The position numbers were made by a program, and so were the translations under genes. From Tetrahymena thermophila SB210 (Eukaryota > Ciliophora > Oligohymenophorea > Hymenostomatida > Tetrahymenidae), in assembly GCF_000189635.1 (NCBI RefSeq), contig NW_002476082.1, forward strand, positions 121,742 to 185,741: a stretch of 64,000 nucleotides of DNA, in the 5' to 3' direction. This document shows positions 12,375 through 25,957 of the stretch, piece after piece; within the stretch, counting starts at the first letter, position 1; each line of letters begins with the position of its first letter. Under the pieces are notes generated by a model that was not told where the DNA came from, did no database searches, and saw nothing but the letters and a program-made list of their open reading frames with translations.

Positions 12375-14754
12375 TCAGTCTCTTTTAACATCATAACCTC
12401 TAATTAATAAATGTTGAGCTGCTTTACTATCGACTCCAACGAAAGTTCTATATTTAGTTTTAGATTAGTAATTAGCAGGAACATTGAATTATCCATCGAT
12501 TTCAAGTTTATCACTAGCATTTTTGAAGGTTTCTCCATCTAAAACAACTGTGCTATTTCTGGTAATAGTAACTTAAGTATTTTTAATGTTGTTTTTAATT
12601 TCAGCTAAAGTAACACCCAAAGAAGGCTTAAGGATAATTTAAGGTGAAAGGTTAAGTTTGATGTTTTCAAATTCGTAATCAGAGGCATCAGAAGTTTCAA
12701 CATGGACTCCTACGAGTTTAAGGATTTGTCTGTTCATGAAATATAAATCTTATTCACATGAAGAAGCTGATTCAGGAGCAAGATTTTGTTAGAATTTTTA
12801 ACCAGCAGTCTTAATATCATTTTTAACTGTACTGAAGCAGAAAGCTCTGTTGACTTAAGTCATACCAACTCTGTTGTCGTTTTCAAGCAATTTAGGATAG
12901 TCTTAGTACATGCATTCTAAACGAGAAGAACTTTTGAATTTGGTTTTTGTTGCATCAGCGTATTTGGGATTAATAAATTCCATGATAAGACCCTTTGTTT
13001 TTTCAAGGACGGAATCATATTCTTATAAGCTAAAGACAATAGAGTTGATATTACCAGGGAAGACAGAGTATCCATGTTCATCAACTGGTTCTTTAGGAAG
13101 AAGAGAACCAAGTTAGTTATATTCTACATTAATAGTGAGTCTTTCGTTACCCTTAGTTAATTTGCAAATAGCACCTACAGCCTCACCAGGTTTACGAGGA
13201 GCAGTTATGGAATTTACTTCGAGGTTTTTAGTTTTAGAGATAGCCAAAACAGAAGGAAGAGCACGGAAAACAAGAGGGTTAGTGTCTTAGAAAACAACAA
13301 GCCACTTCTTACCTTGTTAAATCCACTTTTTAGGAAGTTAGTGTTAAAAGAGTAAAGTATGGACATCACCATGACCATGAGGCTTTGTTTCAATTAACAA
13401 AGAATTAGGTAATTAAGTAAAGTGGGCATCATTATCAATCATAGCAGGGACTTTCTCTTATTTCATGATAGTAATTTGGTCCTTAGGGAATCCATAATAG
13501 TTGTTTTCTTCAAGAAGCTTCATGGTGAGTGTGTATGTATCATCAGAAGTCATGATAGCTAATTCAGCCTTTTCGTTAAAAGCTCTAATGAAGTCTAAGT
13601 AGTAATTCAAAAAGGTTTGACCAGTAGTTATTTCAAATTGAATACCAATCTTAATACCATCATATTAGAGTCTTTCACCCAAACCACCTGCAACTAATTA
13701 ATATCAAAAAAATTTTAATAAGATTTTAAAAAATATTTTATATCTTAATTAAAATGATATTTAAATTCTTTAATTTTTATTGATCTAAGATCATATTAAT
13801 TTAAAGTTTTAAATTGAATTGATTCTTTGTAAAAAAATATTTATTTATTTAATTGCAGATATATTGATAGATAATTTTAATTAAAATATCTTATCAGATT
13901 ATTTTTGAAATATCTTTTTTAAGATTCTATTTTAAAATTTTTATTAATTAATTAATTTCAATCAAAGATAGATAGATAGAAAGAAAGAATCTTTCTGTTA
14001 ATTGCCTTTTATTTATTTTTTTATTATAAATAAATTTAAAATCACTAAAATTTCTTATCTAACTTGCTTTAATTTTTAAACAAAAGCTATGGCTTGAATT
14101 ATCAGACATTAAATATCTAAAATATTTTTTATTTATGTTATAACTTTATTATTTGTATTCAAGATTATAAATTTTTCTAATTTTTCTATTTGTAGAGCTT
14201 TTAAGAATGAATAGTTGATAAAACGAATATCAAAAGATTATTGAAAAAAGTAAAATGTAATAATTATTAAGCTATGTTTTCGAAAAGCTTGAGTGTTTAC
14301 CTAATACAAAAGCAGTGTGATTGAGTTCTTCACGACCAATAGATTCTAATCCAGCTACTTCTTCAAATGAAGAAAAGTTGACCTTTTCACCAATTGGGAC
14401 AGAGGGAACAAAGCCTTCATAGGGATTGACATTATCGGCAGAATTCTTAAGTAAGACCTTAGCTCTTTTAGTGTATTCTTCAAGACCACCAGGATAGGTA
14501 GTGTTTAGCTTATTGACCTATTTTATGGATTTAAAATGATATTTTTAAAAATATAATGGGTTGATAAAGAAAAAATCAAGCTCAAAATGAGTTAGTTAGA
14601 TTAGGTATTTATCTAATAAAATGTGATGAAAAATTGCAAATACCTATTCTAAGAACTCCTTCTATTATTGCTCTGTGAACTTGTCTATGTTCTAAGCTAA
14701 GTGTCCTTGTCCAATTTTATTTAAGAACTCTACTAATTCAGCAATGGTGTGCAT
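12375..14754 (-). CDS. USP: UDP-sugar pyrophosphorylase (UTP-monosaccharide-1-phosphate uridylyltransferase)
   Basis: Three exons on the minus strand: 14754-14644, 14517-14301 and 13693-12375, total 549 codons (548 aa). Both introns are GT...AG in transcript sense. Landmarks in order: [32 protein letters not shown], the nucleotide-binding loop [18 protein letters not shown] (about residues 109-126), [70 protein letters not shown]. This set matches plant-type UDP-sugar pyrophosphorylases (EC 2.7.7.64) better than ordinary UDP-glucose pyrophosphorylases. The enzyme makes UDP-sugars from UTP and a range of sugar-1-phosphates in the cytosol. The start at 14754 follows AATAAATAAATG, a good ciliate context. 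The large first-to-last intron (13694-14300) holds a GATA/GAAA microsatellite. Upstream regulation: see the C-rich motif entry at 15548-15564. Confidence 0.93.
13962..13990. repeat. GATA/GAAA microsatellite inside an intron
   Basis: GATAGATAGATAG followed by AAAGAAAGAA, within the 607-bp intron of the UDP-sugar pyrophosphorylase gene. Simple repeat with no sign of function. Confidence 0.7.
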
Positions 14755-16653
14755 TTATTTATTTATTATTTTTATTATTTTTAATTAATTTTTTGCTATT
14801 AACTAATGAAAATAGTTTGTTGATTAGAATTTTTACTTGTTATATTTAAATTATAAAATATAAATGCAGATACTTTCTAAATTTAAAGAACAAAAAGTGC
14901 GTCAGAAATTTTTTGCAATCGTCAATTTTTGTGAATGTTTTATTTGTTCGACACATATCTATTAATTTATCATATTATTGGAAATTAATACTTACATTTA
15001 CATGCCTATACACAAATTTGTAAATATTTGATTCTACAAACACTATACTCTACGTATTATCAGATTACCTTTTTAAAATGGTATCTCAGCTAAAGTACTC
15101 TCACTTCTCATAAATGATACCATGGATCTTCATGCAATACTTAAAAAAATATGACTATATGTGTGCTTTAATTGATGGATAAGTATCCATGAGTATAAAA
15201 TAAAGAATTCTTTAAACTTATTAAATAAAACATCAGAAATTTATAAAGAAAGATATTTTAAAATTCTTTGATAATCTACTAAAATAATCAAATTGCATCA
15301 TAAAAAAACCTATAAAATTTAATTTTTTATATCTCTGTCTCTAGGATAAGACATGCATAATTATTGTTTAAAGTATATTATTTCTAATAAATTGAAAATT
15401 TTGATGAAATTTACTATGTAAAAAATATGTGAAACTATTTACAAATTTTTTTTAGAATAATGATACTGTTATTGAAAATATTATCAATAAATTATTGATG
15501 CAGATTATTTTTGATGATATTTTTGAAAAAAATAAGATATGTATCGCATCAATAATCCCCCACTGAATGAATAAATTAACATTTTTCTAAAATTCTAATA
15601 ATATCACATATTATTGTAATATGATTAAATTTATAATTTAATACTATATAATAGTTATAGTAGTCCATCAAATAAATTTCATATTATTTTTATCTTAAAT
15701 TCAGCAATACATTTTAGATCCATATATTATAACAGCGCTTAATTAATTTTTCTTAATACTAATATTTTTTTTGTTAACTTTGAAAAATTTAAATGTAATT
15801 TTTGAAGTAAATAAATAGAAAAAATGAAAAAATCTAAAATAGACAAATAGATTTTAAATTTGGTTATGTTGTTATTATTTCAATGATTATTGTTATACTA
15901 GATTTATCTAAATTAAATGTCTAATTATTCCACAATTAACTAATAATTTAATCAATAAAATATTTTTGTAAACCTCTAAAACAATTTAAAGCAATAAAAA
16001 ATAGAATCAAATGAATAATAAAATGATTAAAATAGGATAACTCACTCCATAAATATAATTTTACACATAATTAAATCTTCTAGCTCAAAATAATTATTAA
16101 TAGGGAATTAAATTTTATGTTTATAACAGTTAGGTATATTTGTTTATTAAAATTTTAAGAAGAAAAATAAATTCAATCAGCAATATAAAAATTATTTTAT
16201 ATTTTTGAGTGGTTAGCAATTTATGTAATTTAAGTTTAAATATCAAAAAGGTAATTTAATAATAAAAATTTACATAATATAATTATTATTAAAAAAATTT
16301 GAGTTGAAACTGCTTAGAAACTTTTCAAAAATTTAAAAAAAATAATTTTAAATAAATAATTAAAAATGCAAAAACTCAAAATAAGACTTTTAAATGAAAT
16401 CCTTAAATTAAAAAAAATAAATTATTTTGTTATTTCAAATGTAAAATGAAATAAATGAAAAATAAATTTTGAAAGTAGAATTTATCAAAAAAAAAAAATT
16501 AATAATAAAAAGAAAATTGTATATTTTCTGGATATTATCAAGCAAAAATATCTTATTTAATTTTATTTGAAAATCAACTGTTTTAAAAATTAAAATTTTT
16601 AAAAAATTAATTAATTAATAAATTAACTAATAATTAATTATTCTTTTATCAAA
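14755..16653. other. Divergent intergenic region (promoters of USP and DNAAF3)
   Basis: Head-to-head spacer of about 1.9 kb that must carry both promoters. It is AT-rich with one unusually C-rich motif at 15548-15564. No ORF with coding character. Confidence 0.65.
15548..15564 (-). promoter_or_regulatory. C-rich motif upstream of USP, shared with PGK upstream
   Basis: Plus strand reads CATCAATAATCCCCCACT. The same core, ATCAAT then a C run then ACT, lies upstream of the PGK gene at about 41705-41719. Runs of five or more C are very rare in this AT-rich window. A nearby GATACTG (about 15461) echoes the GATACAGT dyad arm at PGK. It is about 800 bp from the USP start, so a role as a control site is inference. 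Confidence 0.3.
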
Positions 16654-18506
16654 ATGGAAATTATAGAGTAAATAGGTTTTATTCACTTTTGGGGGTTATC
16701 TCCAGCAATAGATTTTTTGGATGATACTCCTCAGAAAGATGCAATCAATGTGCTTCTAATGTGCACTTCAGATTTAAGACATGTCTTAAAGACAATAGCA
16801 GATAATTGCATATCAAACAAGGATTCTTAAAAAATCAAAAAGCTCAACATTTATGTTTATGAAAAATAGAAAGAATCATTTTGCAGATGGCTTCTTTTAT
16901 TATAAATATTGCAAACAACATCTTTGAGTTTTAGAGAGAGAGTTGAATTATTTTTAGATGTCTTTGGTAATGCTATGATAAGAGAAAAATCATAGCGTTA
17001 CATAGACTCTATCCTCCCAACTATCTAAAACTTAATAGCTGAAGAAACAAAAAAAACTAGAACCCCTCTTGAGCAAATTTTTGATTTTAAAGAAGTTAAA
17101 TTTAAAGAGCGTGATGAGCTTTCTGATATTGTTAATTCTTGGCACAGTAAAATCCCATTCACTATGGAAAAGCATAGAGATTAAAGATTAAGGTATTTTA
17201 TTTATATCAATTAAACATTTAAATACTCATTTTAAAAGAATCAAGCAAATAAAATAACATAATTTTATGTTCTAAAATATAATTTAATATTTATAATTGA
17301 ATATTATTTTATTAATGTTAAAGCTATTAGAATTATTTACAATTTATTTTACTTATTATTTTTTAAATTTGTAGATATCACTATAAGGAGAGATACGATT
17401 TTAGAAAAAATTTAATTGATTGGGATTACTAAATGGGATTAAAAGATTTTGCAAGTATTATTCATTTTTATCATTACAGAGAATGGAGATAAACTGGTAT
17501 AGCTTTTGAATAGAGATTCTCTTCTTATATAGTTCCTAATAGAACTATGAGCAGCTACATTCCTGGTAAAAAAAAGCTAACTTATGAAAATGTTGTAGTT
17601 AGAGGTTATTGGGGTGATATTATTATTTCTCCATATATTAGTATGGGTGTTGAATGTGATGTAGAACCTGAGAAGGAAAAACTATTTAAAATTTCTAATA
17701 TGCAACATGTTGGTCACTCTGTCGAAGTTACTGAATTCAATCTATAGTATTGGCTTTAAATGATAGAAAAATAAGAGGAATATCATTTAACATTCACCGA
17801 TCCATATAGAAGTGATAAAAATGCAGAAGAGAAGAAAAAAGAAGCTAAAAGAATGGATGCAAAAAAAGAAAACGAAGAAATAAAGGAAGAGGAAAATGAA
17901 GAAGACGATGAAGAAGAAGAAAAAAAAGAAGACAAAAAGGAGAAAGAAGAAGACAAAAAAGAAGAGTAAGATAAATAAGAAGAAAAGAAAGATAAAAAAG
18001 AAGGAGAAGAAGAAGAAATTCCAGTTGAAAAGCCTAAAGATTCAGTAAAGCAAGAAGAAAATAAAAAGGAAGATTTGTCTGGTTTGTCACCTGAAGAAAT
18101 AGAGTAAAGATAAAAAGAATATCGCGAAAAGAAAGAAAAAGAAGACTACCTAAAGGGTAGTGAGATGTATGACTTATTGGAAGGCTTTAAGCAAATGAAC
18201 ATTAAAATTATTCCTGTATTCGAAGAATTACCAAAACTTGCAATCAAGAAGAAGTTTTAGGACTTTTTCGATATCGGAGTTGTAGGATTTATCTAATCAG
18301 GTGTACTAAAAGATAATGAATTCTTAAAATTATTTAGTAAAGAAGCCTTTTTATACTTTGAAAACACTAATTATATAGTGCCTCTCAAAAAAGATGAAAG
18401 AAAATAATATAATGAAAAAATAATACAGCTTGCCAATGACATAAAGCTAAAGCACTGCTCTGAATATAACAGCCAACATCACTACAAATTTACTGTTTAG
18501 AAGTGA
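16654..18506 (+). CDS. DNAAF3: Dynein axonemal assembly factor 3 (DNAAF3/PF22)
   Basis: Two exons, 16654-17192 and 17375-18506, joined at AG|ATAT, giving 556 aa. The N-terminus (FIHFWGLSPAIDFLDDTP, then INVLLMCTSDLRHVLKTIA) is the methyltransferase-like DUF4470 opening of DNAAF3. The second half has the matching SYIPGKKKLTYENVVVRGYW and GDIIISPYISMGVECD segments. A very acidic Lys/Glu stretch (about residues 360-470) is inserted before the C-terminal helical part. DNAAF3 is known from Chlamydomonas and humans as a cytoplasmic factor needed to pre-assemble outer and inner dynein arms. The acidic insert is longer than I would expect from the animal protein. Start ATG 16654 lies in AAAATGG and the stop is TGA 18504-18506. 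The family call is confident from the conserved N-terminal block. Confidence 0.92.
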
Positions 18507-19310
18507 TGAGATTTAAGAAATATTTTCAATAAAAAAATATAATTTTTAAGTAAAAATAATAATAAATAAATAAATATATGTTTTTTATCTAATTAACTAA
18601 ATAAATATCACTAGTATCCATTTTAATTTTAATTTTTCAAAAAATAAAATAAAAATCTAAAAAATAATTGAAAAATTCATTTTAAGTTTAAAATACTTCT
18701 TAATATTTCCATCAAATTTAAAAAATAATTAAATTTATTTTTTAAAATTTTCATATAACTTAAATGGAAATTATTATAACTACAATTCACTTTAAGTTTA
18801 TAGATAGTAAATCCTTATTCATATTTTAAAATATTTAAAATATAACTCAATTTATTTGTTTATGATTCTATAAATCTTTAAGTTGAAATTATCAACAGCT
18901 TTAAATTTAAAAAATTTTAAAAACATATTTTCAACCTTTCTGCATTAATTAAATATTTATTTAGAAATTATATTTATCAATATTAATAAATTTATTTGTT
19001 TTATAAAAAAAGACTATTTTTTTTAAATTAGTAGCAAAGTAAGAATATTGAATAATAAATATAGTGATAATCATACACATAAATATAAAAGGATTTAAAC
19101 TTACTTACTTACTTAGTATCTTTTACAAAAATTAATAAGCAATTAATATTATTTATAATTTATTTAATTTAAAATAACTTATATTATTATAAAATTTATT
19201 TATATATTTTTGAATTTTTTATTTTTATACTTTGATTAATTTATCTTAGTTTCTATAATTTAATTTTGCTTAAATAAAAATTATGCTTGTTGGCTCAAAC
19301 TTAGATCAAT
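18507..19310. other. Convergent 3' intergenic region
   Basis: AT-rich spacer between the 3' ends of DNAAF3 (+) and the large minus-strand gene. Short repeated ACTT (about 19105-19118). Nothing else supported. Confidence 0.6.
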
Positions 19311-22300
19311 TCAAATCTTACTTGTTGTTTTAGTTTTATTAATCTTATTATTGCTCAAATTCAATAAATTGTTATTTACATTAGCTACCTATCTTATAGT
19401 CTGACTTAATCCACTATTCATTCTTTACATTTAAGGGGATTAGTCATTCATACAATTATTAGCCTATATAGTTATACTGATACTGGCTGAATGCTTATTT
19501 TAAGTTTTAATTGTATTGCTTGGATTTTGGTTTTGATCATCAGAGACTTTGTTGCTAGTTCTTGCTGAATTAAATTGATTATATGAAATATTTGATGATT
19601 TATTGTTGATATTTGTTTAAGTTTTGCTATTTTGTTGTACTTATAAGTTGTTTTTGTAAGGCTAATTTTCTATATTTGAATTATAGTCATTAAGGTAATC
19701 AGATTTTTATTAGAGAGCACGGGATTGTTTATTATTTTTTTCTTCTTTAATCTATTAAAATTAAGCGGACTTTAATCCGCTTAAATTGATACTTAAATTA
19801 TTTACAGATTAAGGGTTCCCGTTATGAATCATTGATGTTATTGGTTTGAATTTATTATTCAATTCTAATGAAACTGGTGTTGCCTTAGCGTTTTCTTTTT
19901 CACTAATATTAACTCCACAAAAAGAGTTTTCAGAAGTCTTTATTTGTAAATTTTCCATGATAATTTAGTTAACTTTAGAATCACCAATAGATGAATTTTG
20001 GATGTTGTTTTATGTATCATAATTATATACTGTATTTGTTGGTATATTTTGTAGGGAAGCTTTCTCTAGACTACATTTAGATTGTAATGATGTTATTTCT
20101 ATTTAAAGTTCTTTCTTTTCTTTCTCATTAATGTTTATTTTTTAAATTATTTCTTTTAATCCATTCAAAGCGAGCTTCATGTCCTTACTTTCCATAGAAG
20201 TTCTAAGAATACCATTGCTTTACTCTATCATTTCTGGATAAGTTTATAGAGCTTCCTTCATTTATTAAAAGAAAATTGCTTCGATTTCCTTTTAGTTTGT
20301 TTTAAATTGCTGTTGAGGTTAATTTGATGAGAGTTGTTGCTAGTTGATTGCTTAGTTTTCTTTTTAATTGCAGGCAGCTTGTGCTATTGATGACTTATTT
20401 AACTAAGCTTGCTAAATAAAATTGAATTAATTTAAGATTTTCCTTATTTTAGATATCTATTGATCATTCTAAAATTTGGACTATTATTATTAAGAAAATT
20501 GTTAGTTATCATCTTGTGTTTTCTAAAACTTTTAAGACATTTCGCTATAAAAATTTTCTGTAATAGGTGTACCAAAAGTAATGTCTCTTTTTTGCTACAT
20601 TTAAATACTATTTTGCTATTGTTATGAGTATTATTATAATTGGTAGTTTTAATTGTTAAAGCAATTTTCAAATTGCTATTTACAGTTAATTTAATTATTA
20701 ATATCATTTTAATTTTGCTGTAAATTAATAATTAAGTTTGGTCTTGAAACATTGTTTTCTTTAGAAAACGAATTATTTTGATTAAAACCCATATTTAAAT
20801 TATTTTGAATAAAGTTAGATTAGATTTAGTTGATTTATTAATTTTGTTCATAGTTTTAGTATTGATTATTAAAACAGTTGTCATTTTACTAAGTATTAGC
20901 ATTGGTGTTTAGATTGTGCTGCTATAAGTTAATAACCAAATTAGGTCTATCTTTAGAAAATGAGTTATCTTGATTTAGATTTTAGTTATTCTGCATGAAT
21001 TTAGAATAATTTTAGTTAATTGAATTATTCTGTTTGTTTGGTGTTAAGTTAAAGATTTACTATTTTTAACTATTATTTTCTGGTATAAATGTCATTTAAT
21101 TGCTTCTTACATTCATATTTTCTATATTTTCATTTTGTTAATTCATTAAAATATTTAAATTAACACTGCTCATGGGAGTTGCTGACACTGAAAGGTTTTT
21201 TAAATGATTTTGATTAAAATCTCTATTATTATTTAGTGTAACTCCAACTACTTTATTGATACTTTTACTTTAGTCTACAGAAATATTTCTTCTATTGCTT
21301 GCATTTTTAGTTTTTTCTACATCTTTTTATGAGTAACAGCTATTGACTGATTGATTATGTATAGGAGATACAGATCTATTTTGATTATTATTTACAGCTC
21401 CTCTTTTATTTGAAATAGGAGTATTAATACTAGTATTGTGAATATCATCTTTATTGTTTGATTTTTTGTTGTTACTATTCTTCTATTATGAAGCATCATA
21501 TGTAATTAATGTCAAGTTGTTACCTATTATTTCTTTTTACTGTATTGCTAGAGGTGACTAAGAACCAGATTTATTTTATTAATTTCTTTATTGGTTTGAT
21601 TTCTATTAGTTTTGTTAATTAATCACTTTTTAGAAACTTTTATTTAGAGCTCCAGTAGTCAACGGAGTGACTGCTTGGCTTAAAGAGCGCTTATTCTTTT
21701 AAGCTTCTTCCTTCTTGCCTTAATCTATGGTTTAAATTTAATTTTAAGACATTGTTGGAACCACTCCTCTCATCGTTTAAGGTTCACTACGAGAAAGATC
21801 TAATTTTTGGCTCTATGGAGACATGAAATCATTTGTTATTTAGGGCAAAGTAGTTGTATTAGATGGACTGTTTATCGACAAAAGGTTATTCACAACTTAA
21901 CAGCTATTGAAATTTTCAATATTACTCTTATCATGTGAAATTTGAGAATTATTTTTATTTATAGTCTCTGATTAATAATTGCTAATACTTCTTAAATGCT
22001 AAATACGAGTTGCATTAAAATTTTGATTAGATTAAGAAAGATTATCACTGCTTATTGCAGCAATTTGGTTATTTTTAGAAGATTAGACGTTGTTGAAGTT
22101 TCTATTCGACGTAGGTACAGAATAGCTATCTTAACATTGCGACATGATAGAAGCTTTATTGACTTATATTTTAGGGCTTTTTGAAAGGCTGTGGTTATTA
22201 ATTACATTGAGATTATCGCTAGAGTTAAAATTTTCTTAATTCATAATCATGTTCAAATTTACATTATTTGATAATGAAAGGACTTGATTTCTATCTTACT

Positions 22301-24380
22301 GTCTTTGGCTTGGACGATTAACACAGCTCATATTTTACTAAATCAAACTTAAATTCGGGTTTTGAATTAAATTACTGAGATTTGTATTATTAATAAATGA
22401 ATAAGATGTGTTGTTGTTGTTATTATTGCTTAAGCTATTGTAATTTAACTGAGCAATTTAATTCTAAATTGCTGATTGCTTGTGAATTTAATTATTCAGT
22501 TTCTTTATTTTCTCTTCCTTCATTAAAAGCTCCTGAATTACAAAGGAGTTCTTTTTTGTGTAGTCATCCTTAAAATTAATTTTTCATAAACTTTAATTTT
22601 GTTAACTTAAGTGAAAATTACCTTAATTCTGTTGGCAACTTCTTCCATTTGTTCTGCTTTCTTTTTTTCATTCCAAATTTGTTTCTTCAACTATTTGCTT
22701 TTATCTGTTAGTTCAAAGCTCTTCTCTTAAATTTAGAATTGCATAAGCTTAAGCTCATGCTATTATTTTTTAATTTGCTCCCTATAATTGAGAATTAAAT
22801 TAGGAAAAAAGGTAATTTTATTATTTATAAATTACATCAGTTAATCATTTTAATTTTTAAAAGCTTTTAAAGATTCTTCATAGTTTTTCTCTCTTAACTT
22901 AAGAACTGTTTCATTTCCATCTATTTTTTACTGTTAAATTTGAATGATACTGTCTTTCTCAATAATTTTTTGCTCTAATCCACAAATTAACTTTCTAGTC
23001 TTATCCAATTCATTATATAAACCATCTTACTATTTTAAATTAATTAAGCTTAATCAGATTTAAAAATAGAAATTATTTTTTTACTTGATTTTCAGACTTA
23101 TTTCTTAGATCATTAAACAATTTAAAATTGTATTCACTTTGCTACTCAATAAGCTTTTTTTCTTATTAAAGACTTGATATTTTATTCATTAGAATGTTTT
23201 TTTCCTACACAAAAAAAATATTTTCATAAAATAATTTTAATTTTATTTTATTACATTTTCATGAATTTGCTTCATCTTTTGAATATTTTTTTCAGTATCG
23301 TTGGCTAGCTATCCTGTTCTCTCCTCTGCTTCCTACTTTTACTTTTCAATAACTTCTTCCAAAACTCTTATCTTATTCTCGAGGTTTGCTTATACTACTT
23401 CTTAATTTTTTCTTTAAAAGTTAAAATAATTATGAAATTTGTTTATCATTGTTTTTTAATATACTATCTCATCTATTCATAGTCTTTAAGCATAGCATTA
23501 ATTGAGTCCTTCTCTTCTTTGTATTGCTAAAGCTTCTGCTAATAACTTTTTTCTTCTTCTTATAATTATTTTTCTAAGAGCATCTTATCCTTTTCGTATT
23601 CTGCCGCTTTCTCATTCATTTAAGATTTCTTAATTTTTGATTTTGAAAATTTTAAAATTCAGTTAGTTAATTGCTTTTTAATTATTTACTTAAAGTTCTA
23701 GTTTGTTTTTAAGATCTTTAATTTGAAACATATAATCAGATATCTCTTTATCATGCTACTTTTAGAGAAGCTCTTTCTCCCTTTAATATTTTTACTATTT
23801 AAGTTTAAAACAAAGCATTAATATCCTTTAACTTAATTTGAATATTAAAAAAAATTTTTTAAATGTAAGTTACCTTGCTTTGGTCGTTTCCATTCAAATC
23901 TGTTATTGCAGACATTAATTGATCATTCAATTTTTAAAGATTTTGTATTCTTTCTTCCTATTCTTTATTTTATATTTCAAGCATACCCAATTTCTAAATT
24001 AACTTGTCATTCTAGTTATTTTAGCTAATAGGTGGGAACATAGATGAAGATTTAACAACATTTTCCTTCATAATTAAGCTAAGTAAATCAGAATCGCCCC
24101 TTTTGCATTCAAATATAAAAATTAAAACATAATTTTAAAATCTCTCAAATTTTTACTTTTATAAAAGCTTATTGCTGCAAGAATCTTGATCAGATTATGC
24201 AATTGCAGTGCTTAGGGTATAGTGCTTATTTAGCTAGTCTTAGCAATTCAACTTTTCGTTTTGTGTGTTTTAATTTTGGCCAAAGCTAGAAAATATGGAT
24301 TAAGCTTTTATTTGATTCTACTAACTTGAGTAAAGGAAGTCAGTATTAAAGCCCTAAGGCATTTAAAAATTATCTTGCAT
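19311..24380 (-). CDS. Large Asn/Gln-rich protein with N-terminal coiled coil, function unknown
   Basis: Minus-strand gene from ATG 24380 (MQDNFQMPQGFN...) to TGA 19311-19313. Exon 1 is 24380-24157, spliced to 24099 (K|GDSDLLSLIMKEN). Several further short GT...AG introns lie between about 23900 and 22560, which I did not resolve base by base. The 5' exons encode a coiled coil (for example NKEQEERIQNLQKLNDQLM and later Lys/Glu/Gln heptads). From about 22500 down to the stop the protein is low-complexity Asn, Ser and Gln with no recognisable fold. It holds an imperfect internal repeat, NSFSK...RPNL(V/I)INLQQ, encoded at about 20716-20780 and 20918-20970. No membrane segment or enzyme motif is seen. 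A scaffold or condensate-forming protein is possible but unproven. The lack of TGA across such length and the consistent composition support one real gene; it could be two. Confidence 0.72.
19761..19784. other. 9-bp perfect inverted repeat inside coding sequence
   Basis: TTAAGCGGA (19761-19769), six-base loop, TCCGCTTAA (19776-19784). On the minus strand it codes for NLSGLKSAQ, so the mRNA could form a small stable hairpin. It stands out because of its GC-rich core. Confidence 0.5.
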
Positions 24381-25957
24381 AGTATAAATTATTAATGAGA
24401 AATAATTCTGAAAATTAATAAGTAGCCTTTATGTTTCTACTAATAAAAATGTTAGTGGCTATTTATATAGTTTTATTTGCTTATTTGATAATGATAGAAA
24501 TAGATATTTTCTGTATGTTTGTTTATAACCTTTCTTTAATTTTTCTTAAATAATTTGAATATATATGCAATATTTCTAATAATTGTTTTGATTTCAAATT
24601 AATCAATCTATTTTTTTAAAACTCTTTTTCTATTATCGTTCATTTGAATATCAAATAAATATACTATCATTTTATCTTTCAACAGATAAATTTTAAAGGT
24701 TTAATTAACTCCAGTAAATATCATTTTGAATGTTTTTTTTTATTAATTACAAGTATTTAATATTTAAAGAAATTAGCAATTTAATTATTTCTTGTTCCTT
24801 TTAAAATCAAAAAAGTATAAAACCTCTTAAAATAAACATAAATGCCGTCTAATTTATTTATTTTCCATCTCTAAAGATAAAATGATGAATAAAATATTAA
24901 CATTGAATTAGTAAAAATTAAATGATAGTCTTTTATAAAGATTAATAAGAATTTTATATTCTACAGAGGGATAATTACTTTTATGAATTTGATGATATTA
25001 GTTAGAATAAAATAAATAAATATAACAAACATTAACCTCTAAATTAATTTCCTATAATATTTTATAATTTTTTTGAACGATAATTAAAAAAATATTAATA
25101 TCAATCACTTAATCACTTGAGTTCTTTGATTTTAACTGTGAAATAATTTGATTTAAGGGAAGTTTTAATAGAGATCATAATTGAGTTATTTTATTTTCTT
25201 TTATACTAGAATAAATGATAAAATCTCATTTTTCTTTAAAATATTTATCTCTTTAACTTTACTGATCATTTTAAAACCTTTATTTAATTTAATGAATTCG
25301 ATGATTTAAACACTTAATTTTTTTAATTTTTGCTAGAGTGAAACCTTTAAAAATTTAAAAATACTAATTTTTCTATATAAGTAAATCCAAGATATCCCAT
25401 TTATATTTAGATAGGTGTTTGTTTGCTTAAATATGAATAAATTAGATTTAGTTTTAAATAAAATATATAAATAAACAATATTTTTAATATTTATTTTAAG
25501 ATTTGATCATATGTGTTTAATCAAGATCTCTCAAAAAATCTGAAATTAATAATTTTTAATATATTTTTAAATAAGCTCAGTAATAACTTAAAATATTTTA
25601 TTAATTAAGTTAAATTTTTAATAGATCAATTTCTTCGTTTTTTTTTTTTTAAATAATTGAAACACTATTGTTTTTATAATGAAGAAGTTAAAAATATTCC
25701 TTTATGTCTTTCATCTATGTTGCTTTATAAATTTAAGAAACTCAGCATTTATTGTTTGTTTCTTTATGAATAAAATTTAATAAACCCCTTTAAAGCATGA
25801 TATTTTTTTTAGCTAACTTTCTAATTGAATTTAATTTTTTTTACTTTGAACTTGGCTATTTTTTCAAACTTTCTATTTTCTTTTTCTCTAAATTTTTGTA
25901 TTTAAATTAAACATTGACACTATGATTATGATTAACCATTAATGTTTTTTTTGCTGC
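24381..25957. other. Intergenic, AT-rich
   Basis: Between the 5' end of the large Asn/Gln-rich gene (-) and the 3' end of the next minus-strand gene, so it should include the former's promoter. No RNA gene, repeat or coding trace recognised. Confidence 0.6.

Noticed and set aside
12910..13116. Short standard-code ORFs on both strands inside the USP gene
   Set aside because: They lie in other frames of a well-supported exon and have no family resemblance.
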